A program made the translations under genes and the position numbers. A model generated the notes under the pieces. It had not been told where the DNA came from. It did no database searches and saw only the letters and a list, made by a program, of their open reading frames with translations. 64,000 bases of DNA from Prorocentrum cordatum (lineage: Eukaryota > Sar > Dinophyceae > Prorocentrales > Prorocentraceae): assembly GCA_963575745.1 (NCBI GenBank), contig CAUYUJ010010458.1:139623-203622 (forward strand). Reading direction: 5' to 3'. Positions 42,011-51,335 of this stretch are shown here, in pieces; the first letter of the stretch is position 1; every line of letters begins with the position of its first letter.

Positions 42011-42455
42011 AAAAATGACGAGGAGACTTCAAGGATGATGATGGTGATAATGATGATGGTAATGTCGAGAATGATGATGGTGGTGATGATGATGGTGATG
42101 GTGCTGTCGCTGTTGTTGTTGATGATGATGGTGGTGATGATGATGAGAATGAGGCGAGAAACATCAAGATAGTAGTGGCCATGATGCTGATGAGGACGAG
42201 TGTGAGGATGGACATCTTTCCCCGAGGAGACTGTCGTAAATCATAGATCGAGATCAAATGTGGCAGCGAGGATGAGGATGCCGATCCTTCCAATGCTGGT
42301 GTTGCTGGTGATGGCGATGCGTATGAGGCTGCTGATTATTAAGAGGGTAATGATGTTGATGACGCCGGCTACGATGACAACGATGATGACGATGCGCATG
42401 AGGCTGGGCACGATGATAACCATGATGGCGATTAAGAAGATAGGTGGATGTTGAT
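42010..42455. repeat. GAT-rich degenerate triplet repeat
   Basis: GATGATG-rich stretches at 42030-42165 and more degenerate ones to 42455. No gene. Confidence 0.8.
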
Positions 42456-42534
42456 GTTTATCGTCATGACGACGTCGGCGAAGGCCTCCACAATGAGGGT
42501 GACGATGGTGATGGTGAGGACCACGGCGATACGG

Positions 42535-42589
42535 ATGATCATGATGATGAGGATGATGATGATGCTGATGATGACAAAATGAATGATAC

Positions 42590-42636
<47 letters not shown>

Positions 42637-42650
42637 CTGATGATCATCTA
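42535..42650. repeat. GAT triplet microsatellite
   Basis: Near-perfect ATGATG at 42590-42640, preceded by degenerate copies. Confidence 0.93.
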
Positions 42651-43035
42651 CTCCTGTCCACTCCTCCTCTTTTTTCCTCTACTCCTGTCCTCTCTTACTG
42701 TCCTCTGCTCTCCTCTCGTTCCCTCCTCTCCTCTCTTACTGCCCCTTTCTATGTTCCTCTCCTCCTCTCCTCTCCTCTTCTCTTCTCTGCTCATCTGTCC
42801 CCTCGTCCCCTCTGCTCTCTTCTGCTGTCCTCTCCTCCTTTCCTCTTCTCCTCCCCTCCTCTCGTCTTCTGCTCTCGACTCCTCCTCTCCTCTCCTCCCC
42901 TCCTGGTGTCCTTAGACTCCGAAGGGCCAGGCCGTGGAGGAGGAGGAGGAGGAGGAGGAGGAGGAGGAGGAGGAGGAGGAGGAGGAGGAGGAGGAGGAAG
43001 GGGGGAAAAGGAGGAGGAGGAGGAGGGGAGGAGGG
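42651..43035. repeat. Pyrimidine block followed by GGA microsatellite
   Basis: 42655-42905 is CTCCTCTCCTC-rich. 42936-43030 is a GGA run. A plus frame stays open through both, which artificially lengthens the ORF that ends in the SAP protein. Confidence 0.9.
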
Positions 43036-43099
43036 CACCCTCCCTGGAATCCAGAGCTTACACTCTGGAGCTTAGGGTTTCCGACCTGATTCCCGAGTC

Positions 43100-44005
43100 T
43101 AGGCCCTGGAGACCAGCTGCGCGCCGCCGATTTGCTACCTCCCTTTTGCTCATCCCCCTTTTTCGGCCAACCCGAGAGGATGCCGCGACGGCGGCGGGGG
43201 CCACTCCAGCCCGCGTCGCCCCCGAAGCGCCTGGGGCCCCCGCCGAGCGCGAGCGCGCTCCCGCTGCTGACACCCAGTCGGTCAGAGAGGCACCCCCAGC
43301 GGCAGCCGCGCAGAGCTCGGCGGAGGAGGCGACGAGAGGGCAGGCCCTTGGCCCCGAGGTCCGCGCGCACCTGGATGCGGCGTTGAACGATGCGCTCCGC
43401 GCCTGGGCGGACAGCGAAGCACTCGATCCAGCGGTGGGGCCAGACAGGGCTCGCCAGCGAGCGTCGGAGTTCAGCGACCTCGTGGGGCAGCAGGTCATCC
43501 TGGGCCCTTCCGAGCGCGGCGCGTTCACTGATTGGATCGCTTGGATGACGAGCGAGACGGGTCGGGATCTCGTCACTGAGCGCGATTGCGTGGCAGCGCC
43601 CGCAGAGATCCAGAGGCGCTCGGTCATCGAGGGGCTGCGAGGCCTGTCGAAGACAGCCCTGAAGCAGCTGTGCAAAGAGCAGGGGCTGTTGCAGTCTGGC
43701 GCAAAAGTGGACCTGATCGCGCGGCTGACCTCGCGCTCGGACACGCCAGCGGGGGGGGGCCCGCGGGCCGAAGCCCGGGAACAAGAAGGCGAGCCCAGCG
43801 GCCCTGCAATCGACGCTCTGAAGGAGGAAGTGGCGGAGGAGGGCGAGCCCGCGGACGACGTCGCGACGAGCGTCGCTCCAGACGAGTCCGAATCGGACGC
43901 CGCGGCGCCCCCGCCGAGGCCAGAGGACCTGCCGGAGGGCTCCCCAGGGGCGGCGGCGGAGGCCGCGGCCGCGCGCATCGCCGCCGCGGCCCCGGCAACG
44001 GGCGG
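43100..44005 (+). CDS. SAP-domain protein (N-terminal part)
   Basis: The plus frame after the GGA block has balanced coding composition: an Ala/Pro/Glu-rich start, then RAHLDAALNDALRAWADSEA, ASEFSDLVGQQVILGPSER and AFTDWIAWMTSETGRDLVTE. A clear SAP motif follows, EGLRGLSKTALKQLCKEQGL then LQSGAKVDLIARLTSRS (43629-43741), with the expected L..LSK..LK.LCK.xGL..SG.K.DLI.RL pattern. SAP domains are two-helix DNA-binding modules of chromatin and nuclear-matrix proteins. A long acidic/Ala-rich linker follows. The true start is not determined, since the frame is open upstream only because of microsatellites. Around 44005 the meaningful frame changes by one base. Confidence 0.7.
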
Positions 44006-44275
44006 CCCCGGTTCGAGCCGCTGGCCCTGGCCACCCTGCAGGCCGCGGCCGAGGAATACGTTGTCGGCGCGCTGGCCGACGGCCGCGCGCTCGCCGAGCA
44101 TCGGGGCCGAGTGACAGCGCAAGTTCGCGACTTGCACATGGGCACCTGGGCGCGCTCGGACAGCATGGCCACGCACCAGCTGCATATGCCAGACAGATGG
44201 AAGGTCCTCGCCAATAATATTGCCGCGCGCGGGCCCCCTGCGGCCCAGCGCTTGCCCCGCCCCTGGGCTCTCTAG
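43990..44275 (+). CDS. Histone H3-like fold segment (C-terminal half)
   Basis: In a different frame from the SAP part, the DNA encodes RFEPLALATLQAAAEEYVVG, then ALADGRALAEHRGRVTAQVR and DLHMGTWARSD. This aligns without gaps to the alpha-2 to alpha-3 part of histone H3 (RF....A..LQ.A.E.Y.VG...D....A.H..RVT....D). About 18 of 52 positions agree, including His, Arg-Val-Thr and Asp of the second loop region. The N-terminal tail, alpha-N and alpha-1 are missing in all frames directly upstream. After the fold come about 35 unrelated residues and a stop at 44273-44275. It could be a divergent H3 relic, a fusion to the SAP protein after correcting a one-base shift, or one exon of a gene with a hidden intron. 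Confidence 0.6.
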
Positions 44276-44289
44276 GCACTTTCGCGGAG

Positions 44290-45065
44290 GTGTCCCGAGC
44301 GAGGGGGCTCGTGGCGCCGAGGGCCGGGATTTTCGCGCCTTCCGGGCAGGTGCTCCGCAAAATTTCGGTTCCCGCCAGCTGCGGGGCGCAGAGGCGCGGA
44401 GAACTTGGCACCATGGCGCCCCTCGCGCACCGCGGCTGGCGGGAACCGGAAGTTTGGCGAGGTCTTGTCCGGGACGGGCAGAAATCCCGGCCCCCGCCAG
44501 CCGCGGGGCGAACGGCGTGGAAATCTCAGCCCCGGGCGCCCCCGCAGGCCCCGCAGCTGGCGGGAACCAGGATTTTGGCGAGGTCTTGTCTGGAACGCGC
44601 GGGCAGGGGAGTGGAAATCTCAGCCTCTGGCGCGCCCCGCGACTGGCGGGAACCGGGATTTTGGAGAGTTCCCGTCCGGAACGTGCGGAAAGACCCGGTT
44701 CCCGCCAGTTGTGGGGCGCAGGGGCGTGGAAATCTCGGCGCTCCTGCGCCCCGCGGCTGGCGGGAACCAAGATTTTGAGGAGGTCCTGTCCAGAACGCGC
44801 GGAAATCCCGGTTCCCGCCACCCGCGGGGCGCAACTGCGCGGAATCTTAGCTCCTTGCGCCCTTGCGCCCCGCGGATAGCGGGAACCGGGATTTTCGATA
44901 TTCCTGTCCGGAACGCGCGGAAATCCTGGTCCCGGCCCACGGGCGTGGACATTTTGACCCTTGTTTGGCGCCCTGGCGCCCCGCGGGTGGCAAGAATTGG
45001 AAGCGGTGAGTTCCTGCATGGACTGCGCAGGAATCCTGGTTCCTGCTCGTCGCGGGGCGAGGGGG
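44290..45065. repeat. Seven-copy, about 110-120-bp repeat with internal hairpins
   Basis: The anchor CTGGCGGGAACC recurs at about 44436, 44557, 44643, 44757, 44875 (ATAGCGGGAACC) and 44985 (degenerate), with a partial first unit from 44300. Most units also hold the inverted partner GGTTCCCGCCAG or CCCCCGCCAGCCGCGGGGCG plus GTCCGGAACGCGCGGAAATC, so single units can form stem-loops. Plus and minus frames run through it but repeat with the unit. Confidence 0.87.
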
Positions 45066-45104
45066 GGGGCCGAGCCGCAGCCCCCTTTGTCCCACGCTGC
45101 GTGC

Positions 45105-45241
45105 TCGAGAAGGAGGAGGAGGAGGAGGAGGAGGAGGAGAAGGAGGAGGAGGAACAGGAGGAGGAGGAGAAGGAGCAGGAAGAGCAGGAGGAGCAGGAGG
45201 AGGAAGAGGAGGAGAAGGAGGAAGAGGAGGAGGAGATGGAG

Positions 45242-45284
<43 letters not shown>

Positions 45285-45295
45285 TGGACGAGGAG

Positions 45296-45337
<42 letters not shown>

Positions 45338-45515
45338 AAGGAGGGGGAGGAAAAAGAGGAGGAAGGAGGAGGAGGAGGAGGAGGAGGAGGAGGAGGAGAG
45401 GAGGAAGGGAGGAGGAGGAGGAGAGGAGGAGGAGAGACGAGGACGAGGAAGAGGAGAAGGAAGAGGAGGAGGAGGAGGAGGAAGAGGAGGAGGAGGAGGA
45501 GGGGTCTGGTGACTA
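45105..45515. repeat. GGA/GAC purine microsatellite
   Basis: GGA triplets with an internal GACGAG section (45243-45340). Long poly-Glu/Asp/Arg frames are repeat-derived. Confidence 0.95.
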
Positions 45516-45814
45516 ACACCCCTGGGCCTGGAACCGGCGGCCGCTCGACGCCTACAGGCACTAGCACGACGACAGCACTACGCTACAACACGACCACAAC
45601 CACTGCTGGAGGAGGAGGGGAAGGGGCGCCGAGGAGGAACGCCGAGGAGGAGCGGCCGAAGGCCAGAGAGGAGCGGCCAGAGGCCGCGGAGCGCCCGGAG
45701 GGGCGCCGAGCCGCCCCGGCGCGCGGGCGGGCGCGCCAGGGCCCGCGCCGCGAGACCCGCTCGTGGACCGCCGCCCCGGGGCCCTCCTCGGACCCGAGGG
45801 CCCCGGGGCACCGA

Positions 45815-46262
45815 GGAGTAGGAGGAGGAGGAGGAGGAGGAGGAGGAGGAGGAGGAGGAGGAGGAGGAGGAGGAGGAGGAGGAGGAGGGAGGAGGAGGAG
45901 GACGAGAAGGAGGAGGAGGAAAGGAGGAGAGGAAAGGAGGAGGAAAGGGAGGAGAGGAGGAGGAGGGAAGAGGAGAAGGAGGAGGGGAGGAGAAGGAGGA
46001 GGAGGGAGGACAAGGAGGAGGAGGAGGAGGAGAGGAGAAGGAGGAGGAGGAGGAGGAGGAGGAGGGGAAGGAGGGGGAGAAGGAGAAGGAGGAGGAGGAG
46101 GAGGAGGAGGTCGAGGAGGATAATGATGGGGACGAGGACGAGGACGAGGACGAAGACGAGGACGAGGAAGAGGAGGAGGAGGAGGAGGAGGAGGAGGAGG
46201 AGGAGGAGGAGAAGAAGGAAGAGGAGGAGGAGGAGGAGGAGGAGGGAGGAGGAGGAGGAGGA
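45815..46262. repeat. GGA microsatellite, about 450 bp
   Basis: GGA triplets with an internal GACGAG section (46130-46170). The 45516-45814 spacer has Arg/Ala-rich frames only. Confidence 0.95.
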
Positions 46263-46569
46263 CTTAGAAAATCAAGTGGCAGCCAGAGCCCAGGACCCCA
46301 TCTTCCCGCGCAACTTTGCGAGCCAGATCGATACGCGAGGGTCCCAAGGCCCGAAAGTGGGCGAAATCGCCTGGCTCGAATACATTGAGGCGCCAGGATC
46401 TCAGGGTGGACCCCGCTGGCGGAAGCCTGCGGAGACTTCTGGGGCCCGCCAGTGTCGGCGCCCACGGGGCGGCGGAGCGAAGGCGGTGGCTGTCCGACGG
46501 GGCACCTGCTCTTCGGGAGGCCCTCCCTGCTTTCTGATTTGAGCCTTCTCCGGAGCCTCCGCGCGGGGA
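46263..46569. other. Spacer before the gag-like ORF
   Basis: A plus frame (QDPIFPRNFASQIDTRGSQG, then KVGEIAWLEYIEAPGSQGG) is protein-like but ends at 46542. It may be an upstream part of the retroelement. Confidence 0.3.
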
Positions 46570-48327
46570 TTGAAGATTGACGGGAACCAGTGTTTAGTGC
46601 GACGATCTATCGACTCCGCAGCTGTGACGGATCTTAGGGCCTACCTTGGGGGCCGCGCGGCCTTCTCTCCTTCTGGTTCTCTCCTGCGCCTGTGGCCGAT
46701 GGGATGGACTGGGCGAGAGTCCATCGCCCTGGCGGCCGCGCTGCTTCCAGGGGACGTCGTGGAGTTCGAGGTCCACGACTATTACGGCAACGGCCAGGGG
46801 TACGGCCTCGTGCAAATATTGGGGCCGCGATTCAGCGCGGCTGTTGCAGGGCCGTTTGTCCTGGCCGAGCCGCTCGCGTTCTCGGACGTTTACTTCGAGT
46901 GGTGGGTCGAGAAAACCTATGGGGCGTACGGCGCCTCCAAGAAGGCGATCACCCTTCACTTCTGCGTGGAGGAGGCCTGCGAGGCGTTCCCGGAGGACGA
47001 CGACGTCTTCCATGTCAACGCCTGGCGCGCAGCTACGGGGGCGTCCTTGGACAGCACGGCGTGGCTCTCCGTGCGCCAGCGGGACCTCGCCAAGTCTGCG
47101 GTGGCGCACGCGGCAGCAGCCGTGCCGGCGGGCGGGGGGCCCCCCGGACCAGCCGCTGGCTTGGGAACGCCGCCTGGTGTGTTCCCGCCGGCCGCGCCCC
47201 CTAGCAGAGGGGCGCCTTCGCCGGGAGCAGCAGCAGGCCAGGTCGCTGGCGGCATCGACGACGACCTTCGAGAGCTGGCCCGGGCGCTGGGGCTGACGAC
47301 GGCACCAGCTCCGGGCGGCGCGGGACCCGAGGCCCGCGGCTCGGCCCTCCCGGAAGCGGCACTGCCCGAGGCCGCCGGGGACGCAGGGCGCCGCGAGGCC
47401 CCGGGGCACGAGCCCAGAGACGCCGCCCTCCGTGCACTCTTGGAGCGCGCTCGGGCACGCAATCCGGCGGAGCCAGCTCGCCAGCCGAGCGCGGCCGTGG
47501 CTGCGCAGGAGTTGTCCACGCGACTCCGTGCCGCCATCGCGGGGCGCGTCCAGCGCGGCGGCGACGCGCACGGGTTTGCCTTGGGGGTCGGCGGCCTCGA
47601 CGACGTGTTCGAGCGCGCCCCGGCGGGGGCCGAGGACGCTGCGGCGGACCGTCGGCGGCATCTGACGGTGGCCCAGGTCGCGGCCAGATGCCCCGGAGCG
47701 TTGTCGCAGACAGCGCTCGAGAAGATGCCAGGCTACTTCGCGGATCGGTTCCGGACCGACGGCGCTGGAGCGGAGCTTTTCCCGGAGGTCGCTCGGATGC
47801 ACCTCCAGACCGTGGTCTTCGCGGCGCGCCCGGAGAATGACATCGGGTTGCGCACCAGCCGCGAGCTGGGGACGCTCGCCCTCGCCATCGACTACATCGC
47901 AGGCGGCCACCTTCTGAAGGCCGTGGACGTCCTGTGCCAGCGCTTCAAAGCCCTGGAGATCGCGACGGACCAGGGCAATTCGAACCATGCCAGGTGGGTC
48001 GAGCTGTTGCCTCCGGCCGACGTGTCATCCTGGAGCCGCGCGGACTTGCGGGAGGCCATCCGGGAGCAGGACCACGAGGTGCGGCCCGGGCTCGCTTCAG
48101 GTCCGGGCGGCGGCAGCCGGGCGAACGGCAGCGGCCAGGATCGGCGGCGGTCGAGGTCGCGGAGCTGGGCCCGGAGGTCAGGAGGCGGCAGGGACGATCG
48201 CGATCGCCGCGGGCGCTCCCGGCCCCGCAGCAGAGGCAAAGGCAAAGGCAAAGACAGGGGCAAGACCGGCGACTGGCGGGGCCGCGGCGCGGGCGGCCGG
48301 AGCCCGAGCCAGAATCGCCGGTGGTGA
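46570..48327 (+). CDS. Gag-like ORF1 of an unclassified dinoflagellate retroelement
   Basis: An uninterrupted 585-codon frame starting ATG AAG ATT GAC, with coding-like GC-rich third positions. Its N-terminal third is globular and has an aromatic YFEWWVEKTYGAYG block (residues about 114-127). The middle is Pro/Ala/Gly-rich and disordered. A second globular part (about residues 360-480) contains LTVAQVAARCPGALSQTALE, KMPGYFADRFRTDGAGAEL, then RTSRELGTLALAIDYIAGGH, LLKAVDVLCQRFKALEIATD and WVELLPP. By recollection, this last part resembles proteins encoded just upstream of reverse transcriptases in dinoflagellate elements. The C-terminus is basic and Arg/Ser/Gly/Lys-rich (RGRSRPRSRGKGKGKDRGK), suited to binding RNA. 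A reverse transcriptase fragment follows downstream. No zinc knuckle is visible. Confidence 0.65.
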   Translation: MKIDGNQCLVRRSIDSAAVTDLRAYLGGRAAFSPSGSLLRLWPMGWTGRESIALAAALLPGDVVEFEVHDYYGNGQGYGLVQILGPRFSAAVAGPFVLAEPLAFSDVYFEWWVEKTYGAYGASKKAITLHFCVEEACEAFPEDDDVFHVNAWRAATGASLDSTAWLSVRQRDLAKSAVAHAAAAVPAGGGPPGPAAGLGTPPGVFPPAAPPSRGAPSPGAAAGQVAGGIDDDLRELARALGLTTAPAPGGAGPEARGSALPEAALPEAAGDAGRREAPGHEPRDAALRALLERARARNPAEPARQPSAAVAAQELSTRLRAAIAGRVQRGGDAHGFALGVGGLDDVFERAPAGAEDAAADRRRHLTVAQVAARCPGALSQTALEKMPGYFADRFRTDGAGAELFPEVARMHLQTVVFAARPENDIGLRTSRELGTLALAIDYIAGGHLLKAVDVLCQRFKALEIATDQGNSNHARWVELLPPADVSSWSRADLREAIREQDHEVRPGLASGPGGGSRANGSGQDRRRSRSRSWARRSGGGRDDRDRRGRSRPRSRGKGKGKDRGKTGDWRGRGAGGRSPSQNRRW

Positions 48328-48875
48328 GCGCCCGTATCCAGGACGCGGAGCCGGTCGCAGTCTCCGACGTTGCTGGGACTCGGCATTGGATCGATGGCGT
48401 CTGCGTCATCGTCGGTGGCCTTCCCAGCTGGCGGAGAGACGACGGCGCCGTCTATGTGGGGCGGGGCGTTCCGCATCTCGGCCTCTCGCGCACTTGGTGG
48501 GTAGATTTCTTGGGCGGCGCCGGCAGCCCCGCTGGGCGTTCAGCTCACGCGCCGCCCTCCATTTTCGACGGGCTGGCATCCCCCAAAATCCTCTGGGGCG
48601 GAGCCCGCGAGGTGCTTCTGGGACAAGCTCTCTTGATTGGCGCCGAGAGCGAACTGGAGCATGCAAAGCTCACCATCGCGAAGTTTGCGCTCGACCAGGG
48701 TCCGCGGGCAAAGCTTCAGGAGCCTGGGGCATCGCAGGGGCTCCAGGTCCAGTTCCAAGCCGACGGGGCCTCGGTCGCGGTGGTCGGTATCGTCTTGTGG
48801 GAGCACGTGCGATCTCGGCCCGGCAGCTTCGGCACCCTTGTGCGGACCCCCCCGCAGGCGCCATGCAGTTTCTAG
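48300..48875 (+). CDS. Second ORF of the same element, overlapping the gag-like ORF
   Basis: A frame shifted from the gag-like ORF overlaps its 3' end and runs to a stop at 48873. It reads SDVAGTRHWIDGVCVIVGGL, AVYVGRGVPHLGLSRTWWVD, ILWGGAREVLLGQALLIGAE and SELEHAKLTIAKFALDQGP. Composition is ordinary. An overlapping ORF in a shifted frame would fit pol expression by frameshifting, but no slippery site was identified. No domain was recognised. Confidence 0.4.
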   Translation, partial: EPEPESPVVSARIQDAEPVAVSDVAGTRHWIDGVCVIVGGLPSWRRDDGAVYVGRGVPHLGLSRTWWVDFLGGAGSPAGRSAHAPPSIFDGLASPKILWGGAREVLLGQALLIGAESELEHAKLTIAKFALDQGPRAKLQEPGASQGLQVQFQADGASVAVVGIVLWEHVRSRPGSFGTLVRTPPQAPCSF

Positions 48876-48899
48876 CCGGGGCCCGGGAGCTCCTGCCCA

Positions 48900-50130
48900 C
48901 CGCGCTGCCTGCACCGCCAGACTTTCATCGCCAGGCGCGCGCCGCGCGAGTCACGGGGCATGCGCCCAGACGGGGAGACCTTCAGGACTCGGGGGTCTTC
49001 GCACGACTCTCCCTCATCATCGCCGCGACGAACTTCCTCTACACAGGGGGGCCTCGGCTGCTCACAGAGACTGCGGGGCATCCGGGAGCAGGAACTCCAT
49101 CGCAGAGCGCGGCCATCAACAAGATCCGGCAGCAGGTCAAGATGTGGATCAACGAGGCGCCACCTATGCAGAGAGGCTCCGTCAGGATTCAGACGGACCA
49201 GGGGGGGGGAAGTATTGGGGGTGCGCGGCGGCCCGCGCCCATTCCCTGAGCCGGTGGCCATCGCCCCGGCGCCCCCTCCAGCTGGCGAGGCGGCCTCGGT
49301 GGAGCTCGAACGGCCCCACGATGGGCCGGCACTCGCGGCGCTGCGCGACCCGTCGCGGCCGCGGCTGGCAGAGAAGGACGCCATGGAGCCTCTCCGGCCA
49401 AGTTGCTCGCGGAGTCCGACGGGGAGCATTTCAAGATCTGCCAGAACCTGCACCGGCCTGGCTTGATCGAGGCCTAGGTTGCGAATGAAACTTGGACGCG
49501 CCAGGGAAGGCCCGTCTTCAATGGGCTCTTCGGGGTCCACGAGAAGTGGATCGAGACCGACGGCGGCCCGCGGCGCGCGCCGCGGCTGATCGCGATACGG
49601 GCGCCCACCAATGCCCTCCAGCGGGCGCATGGCGGCGCTGCCCAGCGCACGGGCTATCCAGGGCTTTGGCCTGTGATGGCCATTTTCGAGGACGAGGTTG
49701 GGATCTTCTATTCGGAGGACCAGAAGGCGCGCTTCCATTTGCACGCTGTCCCGCGCCAGTGGCGCGGGGCGTTCGTTCTTGAGAAGAAGGTGCCGCGCGC
49801 TGCTTTGGGGTTCGACGGCGAGGGCGAGGTCCGGCCTCGCTTCCGCGCATGCCCTATGGGCTGGGCCAGCGCTGTGGCTTTCATCCAGGAGGCCCACGAG
49901 AATCTCGTCACCTCGCCGCCGCCACTCGGCGCTGGCATCCCCGCAAATCTTCTAGTGCACATGAGTGCGCCTGCTCCGTTGACGGCTGGCGGGGCGCCCA
50001 GGAATTGGTATTCGGCTTACGTGGGCAACTGGGACCAGGGGAAAATAGTCTTCGAAACCGAGGCTGGGGACTACCTCTACGAGACAGGTCAAGATCACAA
50101 CTGGTCGGGTGAGATCACTACCGGACGATT
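48900..50130 (+). pseudogene. Reverse transcriptase relic of the same element
   Basis: Upstream blocks include FARLSLIIAATNFLYTGGPR and AAINKIRQQVKMWINEAP (about 49005-49165). Then come LLAESDGEHFKICQNLHRPG and LIEA, followed by an in-frame TAG at 49475-49477. The same frame goes on with RPVFNGLFGVHEKWIETDGG, APRLIAIRAPTNALQ, FYSEDQKARFHLHAVPRQW, VPRAALGF and RFRACPMGWASAVAFIQEAH. The palm position reads NWYSAYVGNWDQGKIV, where related proteins have a YxDD/YxDN motif, so the first catalytic Asp of that pair is replaced by Gly. The frame ends at 50189-50191, after losing similarity at about 50090. Confidence 0.68.
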
Positions 50131-50191
50131 CAGATCCCAACCGTCAAGGACATGCGGGGCGGGTGAGATCACAACCGCTTTGGAGTTGTAA

Positions 50192-50540
50192 AACCCGCGG
50201 CTCCAGTTAACTGACGAGATTTTGACGATTCTTGGAGATTCGTAAGCCCCGCAATTTCAGCCACCCTTTGTAAGCGCGCGGTGTGGGTTGTCTCCACGCC
50301 GCGTCTTACGAGGGGCCTCTGCGTGTGTGCGGAAGCCGCTCAGCCGCTCGGAATGCCGGAAGAGGTTCGCTCTCGCCCCACAGATCAAAAATGCGCGGGG
50401 GGGGGGGCCGCGATCCGCGATTCAACATTCAACGATGTTTGTTTCTCGGAGCCTCCAGAGTCCAGTCCAGGGAGGCGGGGGGCTCGGGGCGTCTCGGCGA
50501 CCCTGCCTCTCGCTCCGGGCCGGGCTCCGCTGACCGATTA
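50192..50540. other. Unassigned spacer
   Basis: Nothing recognisable. A G10 tract lies near 50399. Confidence 0.4.
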
Positions 50541-50605
50541 CTAGATGCATATATGTATATCTGGTATATGTATTGTGTGTAGACGTATATGTATATAACA
50601 CGGAC
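50541..50605. repeat. TATATG/TGTATA-rich microsatellite
   Basis: TATATGTATAT-type words. One of the few AT-rich tracts in a GC-rich window. Confidence 0.8.
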
Positions 50606-50699
50606 GCAGTTGAGAGTCGATGGGGGGGGGCCTGGCCCGGCCCGGCCCGCGGCCCACGGCGGGGCCCGGGACTCCGGGACGGGGCCCAGGGCCTCATCA

Positions 50700-51063
50700 T
50701 CGCAGGTAGGATGCTCATTGCTCATCATTATCATCACCGCTATGATGGTGGGGGAGCCCAGACTATTGTTTGATTTTTTTTGAATAACTACTCCTCCTGT
50801 AAACTCCTGTAGAGGGACAGGGGCGGCCCGACTTAAGCTTGAATCGGCGATCCATCGCCGATAAAGATTGGGAAGTGACCCCGGAAAAAAAACTGCAGGG
50901 TGGGCCATCGAGCCCCCCCCGGCGGCGATGCCGCTGTTGCCCCCGGGCCCCGACGCCACCTCCTCCAGGAAACGCCTCCCGACTCCCGCCGCCGCCGCCG
51001 GGCCGCCGCCTCACCCCGGACCCCAGAGCGGAGCCCGGAGCCCGGAGCCCCTTCCCCCTCCTC

Positions 51064-51094
<31 letters not shown>

Positions 51095-51335
51095 TCCTGG
51101 GAGGAGGAGGAGGACGGCTACCAACTGCGCGTTGGCGCCACCGCCGCCCGCCGCCCTGCCCCATCCGCCCCTCCCGCCTCCCTCCTCTCTCTTCTCCTGC
51201 TGGTCTCCGTACTGTGCTCATCACTGTAGGATGCTCATCATAATCATTATCATCATCGTTATGGTGGGGGAGGAGGAGGACAGCTACCAAGTGCGCGCTG
51301 GCGCCACCGCCGCCCCCCGCGCCCGCTGGCGCACC
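50700..51335. repeat. Two interleaved direct duplications
   Basis: TAGGATGCTCAT...ATCATTATCATCA...TATGGTGGGGGA occurs at about 50706-50756 and again at 51228-51270. GGAGGAGGACGGCTACCAAC, then TGCGCGTTGGCGCCACCGCC (51105-51150) recurs as GGAGGACAGCTACCAAGTGC and so on at 51273-51315. 51056-51110 between them holds a CTC microsatellite. Confidence 0.75.

Noticed and set aside
43058-45019. 653-codon minus-strand ORF
   Set aside because: It is the shadow of the SAP/H3-like plus-strand frames and then of the 110-120-bp repeat. No domain is seen on the minus strand.
44405-46123. 572-codon plus-strand ORF through the hairpin repeat and GGA arrays
   Set aside because: Composed of repeat units and poly-Glu/Gly/Arg. 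No unique domain.
46594-47988. 464-codon minus-strand ORF
   Set aside because: Antisense to the gag-like ORF in GC-rich DNA. The plus strand has the domain-like blocks and the basic tail.
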